NCBI GenBank assembly: GCA_017615055.1
Contig: JAGAAW010000075.1
Span: forward strand, 1 to 55,945
Reading direction: 5' to 3'
DNA length: 55,945 bases
Origin: Fibrobacter sp.
Lineage (GTDB): Bacteria > Fibrobacterota > Fibrobacteria > Fibrobacterales > Fibrobacteraceae
In this document: piece by piece, positions 15,843 through 23,655 of the stretch
How the letters are laid out: each line of letters starts with the position of its first letter
How positions within the stretch are numbered: the first letter of the stretch is position 1
Made by a program: the position numbers and the translations under genes
Notes under the pieces: model-generated
Databases searched by the model: none
What the model was told of the DNA's origin: nothing
The model's input: the letters and a program-made list of their open reading frames with translations, nothing else

Positions 15843-17516
15843 TTAGCCCTCTGCCTTCGGGGTTGCCTGCCTTGCGGCGCGTTGCGTCTGCTCGAGGACT
15901 TCCAAGAGGATTTCCTGAGTCTTGACCGCGTTTTCCATAAGCACTTCGCTTGCGCGCTCGTGGAACGCTTCCAGGGACTGGTTGAGGTGTTCCACGAAAT
16001 TCTCTTCGTCCTCGTGTTCGGCGGTATCGCCACTGAGCTTTTCGAGAATCGTCTCGAGGCCCGCACGGAGCATCTCGAGGTTCGCGCTCAGTTCGGATTG
16101 GTTCACGCGCATGAGTTCCGCGGTCTCCACGATGTTTCCGCCAAGGGCATCGGTCGCTTCCTTTTCCTTCACCACACGGTTGTCGATGCTCTCGGTGAGC
16201 GCCTTCTGAGCTTCAAGCAGCGTCGCCGTAGTTTCGGAAAGTTTCTGGAACGCCGAGAGAATATCGGAAGAAAGCGTATTGAGCTTTTCTGCAACGGACT
16301 GAGAAAGTTCGGCAGAACCGGCCTGGGCCTTCTCCGCCACCTGGAGCGCCACGTTCTTGAGCGTTTCGAGGCCTTCTTTCTGGGAATCCACATTCGCGCT
16401 CGTTTCCGAGGCAAGCTTGTCCATGAACGCCTTCCACTGTTCGTCGGACTGCTTGACCTGAGAGGCAACGGATTCGGCAATGTTCTTCACAGCGCCATCC
16501 ATGGACTTCTCGGTCGATGCGGCAACGCCGTCGAGCGAGGTCTTGAGCGTCGTAGAAATTCCGTTCAACTTTTCATCCAGCTTGGCAGGCAGGGATTCCA
16601 CGGATGCCTGGAGGTTTTTCATGTAGTCGTTCAGCGGATTCAGCGCATTCGCGACATCCGTACCCACGGTACCGCCCAGGTTGCCAAGGGAGCCTTCGAG
16701 TTTAGCAACCATCGAACCCATATCGGCATTCAGTTTTGCCGTCGAAGTAGAAAGCTCCTCGCCCACCTTCGACACGATGCCGTTCAGGCCCTGCTGTACA
16801 GACTCTGCAACGCGTGCAAGGTTCTTCTCGACAGAATCGAACAGGCGGCCAAGTTCATCCTTGCTCTTCTCGTTCTCGCCTGCAGATTCGCCCTGCAGGT
16901 TGAGCGTAAGCGTATCAAGGCGTGCAATAAACGCATCGCGCGTACCCAGGAAAAGCCCGCGGGAGGCACCGAGCACGAGGGCCGCAAACAGGCCGCAAAG
17001 GCTCGTGCCGAAAATGCCCTTCATGTTCTGGAACAGCACCTGGATGGTATCGAGCGTGCCCTGCGTGGTGGAGTTGTCGATGGCACCGCCGGCAGTGGCA
17101 ACAGAATACATGAGGCCGAAGAACGTACCCATAAGGCCGAGGAGGATCACCGCACCGCCCGAACTGCGCGGGGCAGCGACGGATGCATTGTTCGAAAGGA
17201 CCTCGAACGCAATCGCGGAATCAAGACGAACGCCCTTGCCCATCAAGTCGCGAGCAAGCTTGAGGCGGCGGGCCACAACGCCATCGCCAGCAACGGCATA
17301 CATGCCGGACCTTTCGCAGGATTCAATCTCGCCTTCCTCGCTGCGGATGCTCTTGAGTGCCGAGAGCAGCCTGAACTGGTCGATGATGAACACGGCGAAA
17401 ATAGCTGCCATGATAATCCAGCCGAAGAGCGGGGCTCCGAAGTAGAGGGCGCCCGCAACCAGTACGAGCAGGCCGACAACGGTAAGAACCAGAATCGAGT
17501 TGTATGCGTTCTTCAT
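15843..17516 (-). CDS. ZorA/MotA/TolQ-like stator subunit with long helical tail
   Basis: A 557-residue protein with four membrane helices at about 6-27, 29-45, 118-142 and 166-188. The third and fourth form the MotA/TolQ/ExbB-type channel part (Gly-Leu-Met-Gly-Thr-Phe-Phe-Gly-Leu). Residues 200-557 form a long soluble tail of Ser/Ala/Lys-rich amphipathic helices, as in ZorA of the Zorya defence system and unlike flagellar MotA. An AGGGA site precedes the ATG. It is followed after three bases by the ZorB-like partner. No ZorC, ZorD or ZorE homologue is recognised nearby, so the output differs from known Zorya. Confidence 0.82.
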   Translation of the reverse strand: MKNAYNSILVLTVVGLLVLVAGALYFGAPLFGWIIMAAIFAVFIIDQFRLLSALKSIRSEEGEIESCERSGMYAVAGDGVVARRLKLARDLMGKGVRLDSAIAFEVLSNNASVAAPRSSGGAVILLGLMGTFFGLMYSVATAGGAIDNSTTQGTLDTIQVLFQNMKGIFGTSLCGLFAALVLGASRGLFLGTRDAFIARLDTLTLNLQGESAGENEKSKDELGRLFDSVEKNLARVAESVQQGLNGIVSKVGEELSTSTAKLNADMGSMVAKLEGSLGNLGGTVGTDVANALNPLNDYMKNLQASVESLPAKLDEKLNGISTTLKTSLDGVAASTEKSMDGAVKNIAESVASQVKQSDEQWKAFMDKLASETSANVDSQKEGLETLKNVALQVAEKAQAGSAELSQSVAEKLNTLSSDILSAFQKLSETTATLLEAQKALTESIDNRVVKEKEATDALGGNIVETAELMRVNQSELSANLEMLRAGLETILEKLSGDTAEHEDEENFVEHLNQSLEAFHERASEVLMENAVKTQEILLEVLEQTQRAARQATPKAEG

Positions 17517-17524
17517 TTTTATCC

Positions 17525-18439
17525 CTAGTTTTTAGCCTCGGACGAGGCCGTTGTTTCAAACAAGTTCAACTGACCACGGGAGAACCCGCGGAGGAAAATC
17601 GACCACTTGCTGTGGTACCATTCAATCACGTGAAGCGTAAGCTCACGCGCGTAGTCACAAAATTCATCGGTAAAGGCGAGGAACCCGTTCTCGTAGGCGT
17701 AGTGCGGGTTCCAGAACCTGCCCACGTTGCGCGCACAGGAGGCGGCACTGTGGTAGTAACGCTGCGGCCCCTTGCCCGTGAAGGCAAGCGCAAAGCGCTT
17801 CTTGGCAAGCACGTTGAGCGAAGAACGTAACGAGGTAATCATCGCGTTCTCCTTGTCGCGGAGCGAGGATTCCAGGCACGGGAGCAGTTTGGACACCGCA
17901 TCCACGGCACTCTCGGAATGCCAGTACTTGCACAATTTTTCCTGCAGCTGCATCACGCGGCCATGCATGCGAACGAACAGCGGTTCGGCATCGCTTACCA
18001 GCAGGTGTATGGTCGCGGAATAGAACGCGTTTATATCCTGCTTGTTGTTCTTGACCGTAAGGGCCCAGCCCTTCTCGTCGTCGTGATGGATAAAGTCGCC
18101 GCCCTCAAGCAGCAGGCGCAAGACCTCGTCGGTCGAAAAGCGCTGCATCCACTTGGCGCGGAACTCGTCATAAAGTTTGTTCGCCGCTTCGGCAATCTGC
18201 GGGAAGCTCGCATCCGCAAGTTTCCATGCGGTCTCGCTGTAAGAAATCTGCTCGGAGTTGCCCACCGAAGGGTCCAGGTTGTTGAGCATCGCATCGAGGT
18301 GCTCGAACAGTGCGATGGACCAGGTAACCATCATGGACTGCGAAAGATCCGCCACCATAGACGAGCGATTCGGGCAGGCATTCAGGCGAATGCTTGCACC
18401 GGTCATCTTGCGTATGGATCGACGGAACGCTTCTTCCAC
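17525..18439 (-). CDS. Unknown helical protein of the stator operon
   Basis: A 304-residue soluble-looking protein, mostly helical, with no signal peptide and no recognised motif. It starts with GTG at 18439, preceded by AGGGG. It ends eight bases before the ZorA-like gene, and the beta-helix gene ends nine bases before it, so it is co-transcribed with both. A cytoplasmic partner of the stator tail is the simplest guess. It does not look like the EH-signature ZorC protein to me, but a remote relation cannot be excluded by eye. Confidence 0.7.
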   Translation of the reverse strand: MEEAFRRSIRKMTGASIRLNACPNRSSMVADLSQSMMVTWSIALFEHLDAMLNNLDPSVGNSEQISYSETAWKLADASFPQIAEAANKLYDEFRAKWMQRFSTDEVLRLLLEGGDFIHHDDEKGWALTVKNNKQDINAFYSATIHLLVSDAEPLFVRMHGRVMQLQEKLCKYWHSESAVDAVSKLLPCLESSLRDKENAMITSLRSSLNVLAKKRFALAFTGKGPQRYYHSAASCARNVGRFWNPHYAYENGFLAFTDEFCDYARELTLHVIEWYHSKWSIFLRGFSRGQLNLFETTASSEAKN

Positions 18440-18448
18440 TGCTACCCC

Positions 18449-19168
18449 TTAGAAACCAGTCTCTATGCGGTGCCAAACGCTACGGCTTACGCGCTTGCCG
18501 CTACCTGCGAGTTCATCGGATTCCTTGCGTACATCAGATTCAAGGTTGCCCTTGACCAAGGACTTGTCGCCGTTGTAGTCGCCACCCGCTTCCAGGTAGA
18601 GGCCGTACACGTTGCCCGAAATCTTGGTGTCGGCAGAAATCACCTTGCCCGCACGGATAGAGAGGGCAAAGCGGTTACGCACGAAGTCGCAACGTGCGAG
18701 GAACACCTCGGGCACGTCGTCGACCCAGAGGCCGTAGTAGTTGTTCACGAACTTCACGTTCTCGAAAATACCGCGGGAACGGAACACCGTATTGCGGAAG
18801 GCGTTCTCCACCACGAAGTTCTTGACCTCGAAGGGGCGGTTCGTAGAAACAAAATGAATCCCGTTCCAGCTCTCGCTGGAATCGGCACTGCGGAACACGA
18901 CCGGCTTGGACTCGCTACCGAGGATATGCACCGGACCGCGGACCGTAATCTTCGCATATTCGCCCATAAGCACGGTTACGCCCGGTTCGGCATACAGCGT
19001 ATCGGCGGCAGAAATCACCATGCCCTGTTCAAGCACGTAGGGGCTGTCCTTTTCTACCAGGCGTACCGCGCCGTTCTCCGGGTGCGGGAACGGCATGTCG
19101 CTCGCAATAACCGCGACTGCCAGCAGAAGCGTACCACAAATGACTTGCCTTAAACCGCACTTGAACAT
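18449..19168 (-). CDS. Secreted right-handed beta-helix protein
   Basis: A 239-residue protein with a signal peptide (about residues 1-22, ending Val-Ile-Ala-Ser). The rest is a run of short beta-strands with Asn turns and repeated Val-x-Asn-Asn/Phe-Val-x-Asn patterns, typical of the right-handed parallel beta-helix fold. The start overlaps the stop of the preceding lipoprotein gene by one base (TAATG). It is probably periplasmic or surface located. No catalytic residues of pectate lyases are evident, so a binding or structural role is likely. Confidence 0.7.
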   Translation of the reverse strand: MFKCGLRQVICGTLLLAVAVIASDMPFPHPENGAVRLVEKDSPYVLEQGMVISAADTLYAEPGVTVLMGEYAKITVRGPVHILGSESKPVVFRSADSSESWNGIHFVSTNRPFEVKNFVVENAFRNTVFRSRGIFENVKFVNNYYGLWVDDVPEVFLARCDFVRNRFALSIRAGKVISADTKISGNVYGLYLEAGGDYNGDKSLVKGNLESDVRKESDELAGSGKRVSRSVWHRIETGF

Positions 19169-19998
19169 TAGAACTCGCTCCGCAGCTTGATTTTCTGGAG
19201 GATATGCATGTCGGGAATGACGCTACCCGCAACGAGGTCCGTCACGTTCACGTGGCCCTGGAGTTCGAGGTTCACCGTAGAGATGACGCCATGCGTGACA
19301 TCGAACAGGATAGAGCCCGTACCGACAATGAAGCCCTTGCTTTCCATCTGCACGTTCGCGGAGGAATCGGCCACCTCGCGGTACTTGACATTCATGCCGA
19401 TCTTCGCCATCTGGGCACCGTCGTGCATGAACACTTCCTCGAGCGTAAAGGACTTGTAGACCGAGGTCATCTTACCGTTATCGGGAATCTGGACTTCGCG
19501 TTCCCAGGTGGTACCGACCTTCGTGGGAGTGCCCGGGAGAATCGGCTGGACCTTCATGAACAGCTTGAGCAGGTTGAGTTCCTCGGTACCCGGTTGCAGA
19601 GCCACGTCTTCGACAGCAGGTTCACTGACCGAGCCGTCGGGAGCCATCTTGTACTGGAAATGCTGCGTGAGCAGGTACTTCTGGATGTAGAGGTAGTCCT
19701 CCACGGTACGCTTGTCACTCTTGTACTCGACAGAATCGATCTTCATCTCGAAACGGCCCGAGCCGTTATCGTATGCAACAAGTTCGGAAAGCGTCGCCTG
19801 GACCTTCAGGTGGGTCTCCATCGCCTCAGGTACGGTCACGCCCGAATCGCTCGGGAGCATGGCATCGAGCGAGGATTCCATGAAATACTTTTGAACGGGA
19901 GCATTCTCGGTGTTGAATGCCAGGGAAACGTCGTTGCTATCGCAAGAACACAGGAAAAGGAGCGCCGCAGAGGAAGCGCAAAACTTGAGTAAATTCAT
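19168..19998 (-). CDS. Lipoprotein of unknown function at the head of the stator genes
   Basis: A 276-residue protein with a clean lipoprotein signal (Leu-Phe-Leu-Cys-Ser-Cys, lipobox Cys about residue 19). The mature part is beta-rich with Glu-Val-Gln-Ile and Gly-Thr-Thr-Trp-Glu-Arg-Glu segments that resemble the DUF6263 type of lipoproteins; this match is from memory. It follows tadA after 14 bases and overlaps the beta-helix gene, so the envelope part of the operon starts here. Confidence 0.7.
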   Translation of the reverse strand: MNLLKFCASSAALLFLCSCDSNDVSLAFNTENAPVQKYFMESSLDAMLPSDSGVTVPEAMETHLKVQATLSELVAYDNGSGRFEMKIDSVEYKSDKRTVEDYLYIQKYLLTQHFQYKMAPDGSVSEPAVEDVALQPGTEELNLLKLFMKVQPILPGTPTKVGTTWEREVQIPDNGKMTSVYKSFTLEEVFMHDGAQMAKIGMNVKYREVADSSANVQMESKGFIVGTGSILFDVTHGVISTVNLELQGHVNVTDLVAGSVIPDMHILQKIKLRSEF

Positions 19999-20012
19999 GC
20001 TTGAAATTTAAG

Positions 20013-20510
20013 TTATTTCTCGCCCGGAATTGGCGGTTTTGCACCAGAATCGCCCTTTTCAAGCCGCATACGCTGGAAAAAGGCCTTCAACAGCCCGAGG
20101 CACTCGTTGGCAAGCACTCCGCCCGTGACTTCGACCTCGCGCTTGAGGGCATTGCCCGTAATCACGTCGACAGTCGTGCCGCAGCCGCCGAAGCGGGTGT
20201 CAGGGGAACCGTAGACCACGCGCGAGATGCGGCTGTTGAGGATGGCGCCTGCACACATCGGGCAGGGTTCTAGCGTTACATACAAAGTAGAGCCATCCAG
20301 ACGCCAGTTCTCGAGTTTGCCGGATGCCGTGCCAATGGAAAGGATTTCGGCATGGGCGGTGGCGTCCTTGAGCATCTCTATCTGGTTGTGGCCACGGCCA
20401 ATGACCACGCCATCCTTAACGATAACGCAGCCGATGGGGATTTCCTTCTCCTCGAAGGCCTTCTCCGCCTCGCGGAGCGCCATGCGCATAAACTTTTCGT
20501 CGTCGGTCAC
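20013..20510 (-). CDS. tadA: tRNA-specific adenosine deaminase
   Basis: A 165-residue zinc deaminase that converts the wobble adenosine of tRNA-Arg(ACG) to inosine. The zinc site is intact: His-Ala-Glu (Thr-Ala-His-Ala-Glu-Ile) and Pro-Cys-Pro-Met-Cys-Ala. The Met-Arg-Met-Ala-Leu-Arg-Glu-Ala start block is typical. I place the start at the GTG at 20510, which overlaps the stop of ahbD as TAGTG; a longer form would carry an Arg-rich extension read from the 3' end of ahbD. It links ahbD and the stator operon. Confidence 0.92.
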   Translation of the reverse strand: MTDDEKFMRMALREAEKAFEEKEIPIGCVIVKDGVVIGRGHNQIEMLKDATAHAEILSIGTASGKLENWRLDGSTLYVTLEPCPMCAGAILNSRISRVVYGSPDTRFGGCGTTVDVITGNALKREVEVTGGVLANECLGLLKAFFQRMRLEKGDSGAKPPIPGEK

Positions 20511-21499
20511 TACAATCCCCGTCCGTACGCGCAGTAGGAATCTTCTTGCATATAGTCGCCATCGTGGTAGTAGGCGGCGCGGGCGCGGCAACCGCCACAG
20601 CGGTCATTGAACTTGCACTTGCCGCAGGCACCGGCGTAGGCCTTGGTGCGGAGCTTCTTGAACACTTCGGCGTTCGCCCAGATTTCATCGAAAGGCGTAT
20701 CGTGAACGTCGCCCGCCTCTTCCATCATGTAGGCGCAGGGGCGCACCTTCCCTATCGGGCTTATGATGCAGTAGTCGAGCCCGGCGAGGCATCCACGGCT
20801 GTAACGCGTCTTAATGTCGAGTTGGTCGGCGATGCGCAGGAACTGCGGAGCGCAGGTAGGCTTTACAGGGATGCCGAGCGTACGGCTCTTTTCCATGATC
20901 TTGCGGAGCAGACCCTCGTATTCGGCGACACGGAGGGCGTGGCCCTCGATTTCCTTGCCGCGACCCACGGGAATCAGGAAGAAAATCTGGTGGTTCACTG
21001 CGCCGATTTCCTTGACCCAGTCCATGATGTCGAAAATCTCGTTCTGGTTCCAATCCATGATGGTCGTGTGGATCTGGAACGGGAGGCCCACCGCCTTGCA
21101 GTTTTCGATGCCCATCATCGTAAGTTCGAAGGCGTTCGGGAGACCACGGAAATTGTTATGGCGGTCATGGTCGATGCTGTCGATGCTGATGCCCATCGCC
21201 ATGGCACCCGCCTTCTTGAGTTCAAAAGCCAAGTCGTGCGTGATGAGCGTGCCGTTGGTGCCGAACACCGGGCGGAGCCCCTTGCTCGAGGCATGCGCCA
21301 CCAGTTCCACGATGTCGGGGCGGGTCATGGGCTCGCCACCGCTGAAAATCATGATCTTGAACCCCGCCTTCGCGATTTCGTCAATCAGTTTCAAAGCCTC
21401 TGCGGTCGTGAGTTCGGCCGACTTGTTCTCGCCCGCGTCCTGGTAGCAGTGCTTGCAGGTCAGGTTACACTTGTTGGTGGTCATCCAAGATACGATCAT
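20510..21499 (-). CDS. ahbD: Radical SAM haem b synthase (AhbD-like)
   Basis: A 329-residue radical SAM/SPASM enzyme. Cys 11, 15 and 18 form CxxxCxxC. The C-terminal part has Cys-Leu-Ala-Gly...Cys-Ile-Ile-Ser, Gly-x-Val-x-Pro-Cys, and Cys-Gly-Lys-Cys...Cys-Gly-Gly-Cys-Arg-Ala-Arg, the pattern of AhbD and NirJ enzymes that oxidatively decarboxylate the propionates of Fe-coproporphyrin III to haem b. AhbAB and AhbC at 39.5-41.8 kb and the siroheme genes support AhbD over other SPASM enzymes. The ATG at 21499 is chosen over an upstream TTG because a TATATTT box ends seven bases before it. The stop overlaps tadA. Confidence 0.85.
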   Translation of the reverse strand: MIVSWMTTNKCNLTCKHCYQDAGENKSAELTTAEALKLIDEIAKAGFKIMIFSGGEPMTRPDIVELVAHASSKGLRPVFGTNGTLITHDLAFELKKAGAMAMGISIDSIDHDRHNNFRGLPNAFELTMMGIENCKAVGLPFQIHTTIMDWNQNEIFDIMDWVKEIGAVNHQIFFLIPVGRGKEIEGHALRVAEYEGLLRKIMEKSRTLGIPVKPTCAPQFLRIADQLDIKTRYSRGCLAGLDYCIISPIGKVRPCAYMMEEAGDVHDTPFDEIWANAEVFKKLRTKAYAGACGKCKFNDRCGGCRARAAYYHDGDYMQEDSYCAYGRGL

Positions 21500-21506
21500 A
21501 ATAGCC

Positions 21507-21513
21507 AAATATA
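21507..21513 (-). promoter_or_regulatory. TATATTT box 7 bases before ahbD
   Basis: TATATTT, followed by GG, ends seven bases before the ATG. It overlaps the T-run of the upstream terminator. No ribosome binding site is visible. Confidence 0.5.
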
Positions 21514-21539
21514 AAAAAAAGACCCGGCATAGCCGGGTC
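21513..21539 (-). terminator. Terminator between the small lipoprotein gene and ahbD
   Basis: A perfect 8-bp stem GACCCGGC/GCCGGGTC (21521-21528 with 21532-21539) is followed on the minus strand by eight T. It ends only about 20 bases before the ahbD start. Confidence 0.9.
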
Positions 21540-21562
21540 CCAATTCCAATCAGAACGGGTTA

Positions 21563-21976
21563 CTACTTAGCAGCCTTCTTGAGCGCCTTCATGTAATATT
21601 CGTCATCGTCCGGAGTGAAGCCGTAATCGTCTTCTTCTTCGTCATCCGAGAGAAGTTCTTCACAGGAAGCCTGATCAGCACCGGCGAAATAGAAGAATGC
21701 AGTGCCGGAGACACCATCTTCGGTAGCATCGCAAGTCTTCTTGGCACCACCCGGGCAGCCAGAACCGACCGTGCCTTCAGCCAAGCCCATGGATTCGTCA
21801 GAAATAGAAGCGCATTCGCTTCTGACGTAGGAATCATTGGCAGATTCCATACAAACGTAGTGCTGCCCCAACATCTTGACATCGCAAGAAGTGACATCAG
21901 ATGTTTCGGAGGAAGATTCACATGCTGTAAAAATTGCAGCTGCGGAAATAGCAGCAACGAGGAGAAGTTTTTTCAT
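21563..21976 (-). CDS. Small Cys-containing lipoprotein, paralogue of the gene at 27542
   Basis: A 137-residue lipoprotein with a Met-Lys-Lys start and lipobox Phe-Thr-Ala-Cys. AAGGA lies seven bases before the ATG at 21976, which is preferred to the in-frame GTG two codons upstream. The mature part has about six Cys, with Ser-Cys-Asp, Val-Gly-Ser-Gly-Cys-Pro-Gly-Gly and a Cys-Glu-Glu-Leu near the end, and an acidic tail with Asp/Glu runs. The same Cys order and Val-Gly-Ser-Gly-Cys occur at 27542-27934. Function is unknown. It precedes ahbD, separated by a terminator. Confidence 0.75.
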   Translation of the reverse strand: MKKLLLVAAISAAAIFTACESSSETSDVTSCDVKMLGQHYVCMESANDSYVRSECASISDESMGLAEGTVGSGCPGGAKKTCDATEDGVSGTAFFYFAGADQASCEELLSDDEEEDDYGFTPDDDEYYMKALKKAAK

Positions 21977-22002
21977 AATCACGTCCTTTGGTTATTTTCG
22001 TG

Positions 22003-22032
22003 TGTATACAATATAACTAAAAATTTTAACAA
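22003..22032 (-). promoter_or_regulatory. Promoter of the small lipoprotein gene
   Basis: TTGTTA (22027-22032) and TATACA (22003-22008) are 18 bases apart on the minus strand, about 27 bases before the ATG at 21976. The placement fits a sigma-70-like promoter. Confidence 0.45.
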
Positions 22033-22180
22033 ATGGGAGAATTTTTTTACTTTGGTGACAATTGTTACAGAAATGCTTTATTTTTATTACTTTCAAGGGA
22101 TTCTAACTGGGAAAAATCGCGAAAAAAAAGGATTCTGCTTGAAAAAACTATCTTTGGCACGATAAGAAACAAGGAAAAAT

Positions 22181-23428
22181 ATGAATAGAAGAGTCGTCAT
22201 TACCGGCCTTGGCGCCGTGACCCCCGTGGGCAAGTCCGTCCCCGACATGTGGAATTCCATCCGCGAAGGCAAGTGCGGAATCGCCCCCATCACCCTGTTC
22301 GACGCCAGCAACTGCCCGGTGAAGATTGCCGCAGAAATCAAGGACTTTAAGCCCGAGGAACACGGGATCGACCCGAAGGAAGCACGCCGCATGGCCCGCT
22401 TCACGCAGTTCCTGATGGGGGCTGCCAACGAGGCGGTCAAGGATGCAGGCCTTACCAGCGAACAGTTGGCCGGAGACACCACCGGCATCGTGGCCGGCAA
22501 CGGCCTTGCAGGCATGGACGTGCTCGACGAGACATATAATAAGTATATCGAGGGTGGCAAGCGCAGGGTTTCCCCGCTCGCCATGCCGGAACTCATCCCG
22601 AACGAGGCGTGCGCGAACGTTTCTATTGCCCTCGGGATTACGGGACTCGCCCACACGGTCTGCACCGCCTGTGCCTCAGGCACGGACGCCATCGGGGTCG
22701 CCCTGGATGCAATCCGCTCGGGCAGGCTCGACGTGTGCCTCGCCGGCGGTTCCGAGAGTGGAATTACAGAATACTCCATCAAGAGCTTCGCTGGCATGCA
22801 CGCCCTCACCGACAAGTTCAACGACGACCCCTCGAAGGCGTCGCGCCCGTTCGACAAAGACCGTAGCGGCTTTGTCATGGGCGAAGGCGGTGCCGTAATG
22901 GTGCTGGAAGAACTCGAGCACGCGAAAGCCCGCGGGGCAAAGATCTACGCGGAACTTGCAGGCTACGGCGCCTCTGCGGATGCCTACCACATCACGAGCC
23001 CGCGCCCGGGTGGAGAGACATGCGCGAAGGCCATGACCCGCGCGCTCAAGGATGCCGGAATCGCCCCCACCGACGTGAACTACTACAACGCTCACGGTAC
23101 CTCCACGCACCTGAACGACCTTACCGAGACCGAGATGCTCAAGGTTTCGCTCGGCGAGCACGCCTACAAGATCAAGGTGTCGAGCACCAAGAGCATGACG
23201 GGCCACTGCGTGGGCGCCGCAGGCGTCATCGAGGCCATCATCTCTACGCTCGCCATCAAGGATTCCTTCTACCCCGCCACCATCAACCTCGACAACCCGG
23301 ACGAGGGCTGCGACCTCGACTACGTGCCGAACAAGGGCATTCCAGGCAACATCGACGTCGCCGTATCGGCCTCGCTCGGGTTCGGAGGCCATAACGGTGT
23401 GGTCGTAATCAAGAAATTCAAGGAATAA
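22181..23428 (+). CDS. fabF: Beta-ketoacyl-ACP synthase II
   Basis: A 415-residue condensing enzyme that elongates acyl-ACP with malonyl-ACP in fatty acid synthesis. The Cys-His-His triad is intact: Cys in Thr-Ala-Cys-Ala-Ser-Gly-Thr, His in Asn-Ala-His-Gly-Thr-Ser-Thr, and His in Met-Thr-Gly-His-Cys-Val-Gly-Ala-Ala. Length and the Arg-Val-Val-Ile-Thr-Gly-Leu-Gly start are standard for FabF. AAGGA precedes the ATG. Three further genes follow on the same strand; the first of these starts 87 bases downstream. Confidence 0.95.
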   Translation: MNRRVVITGLGAVTPVGKSVPDMWNSIREGKCGIAPITLFDASNCPVKIAAEIKDFKPEEHGIDPKEARRMARFTQFLMGAANEAVKDAGLTSEQLAGDTTGIVAGNGLAGMDVLDETYNKYIEGGKRRVSPLAMPELIPNEACANVSIALGITGLAHTVCTACASGTDAIGVALDAIRSGRLDVCLAGGSESGITEYSIKSFAGMHALTDKFNDDPSKASRPFDKDRSGFVMGEGGAVMVLEELEHAKARGAKIYAELAGYGASADAYHITSPRPGGETCAKAMTRALKDAGIAPTDVNYYNAHGTSTHLNDLTETEMLKVSLGEHAYKIKVSSTKSMTGHCVGAAGVIEAIISTLAIKDSFYPATINLDNPDEGCDLDYVPNKGIPGNIDVAVSASLGFGGHNGVVVIKKFKE

Positions 23429-23515
23429 TGCAAGTTTTGCGCTATTCCGGGCCAAATAATGTATTTTTCTCGGTAGAGTGCGGGCGTTGTACCGCGCCGA
23501 ACCAAGGAGCGACTT

Positions 23516-23647
23516 ATGTCCGACTGGCTGTTTAAATCATGGCTCAAGATTTCCGCACTGACGGCAATCCTGTTCTTCTTCTATCACCTTTTCATTTCAC
23601 AAAAGCTTGAGGAAGAATTCCATTCTTCCAATAACGACGACAAGTAG
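23516..23647 (+). CDS. 43-residue membrane peptide
   Basis: A short frame with an AAGGAG site eight bases before its ATG. It encodes a basic N-terminus (Asp-Trp-Leu-Phe-Lys-Ser-Trp-Leu-Lys), one hydrophobic segment (about residues 12-28, with Phe-Phe-Phe-Tyr) and a charged tail (Lys-Leu-Glu-Glu-Glu...Asn-Asp-Asp-Lys). It ends eight bases before the next gene. The good ribosome binding site, single membrane helix and spacing support a real small protein. It may anchor or regulate a partner in the membrane. Confidence 0.6.
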   Translation: MSDWLFKSWLKISALTAILFFFYHLFISQKLEEEFHSSNNDDK

Positions 23648-23655
23648 GTACCCGC

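Noticed and set aside
14545..17516. Calling the stator genes a Zorya defence system
   Set aside because: Only ZorA- and ZorB-like proteins are seen; no ZorC, ZorD or ZorE domain is recognised, so the name would overstate the evidence.
15201..17516. Flagellar MotA/MotB
   Set aside because: The long soluble tail, the lack of flagellar genes and the operon partners fit the ZorAB type better.
20511..20591. Longer N-terminus for tadA
   Set aside because: The extension would be an Arg-rich read of the end of ahbD; the GTG at 20510 starts where family homology starts and overlaps the ahbD stop.
22138..22165. TTGGCAC before fabF as a sigma-54 promoter
   Set aside because: The matching TTGC(A/T) element at the required distance is missing.
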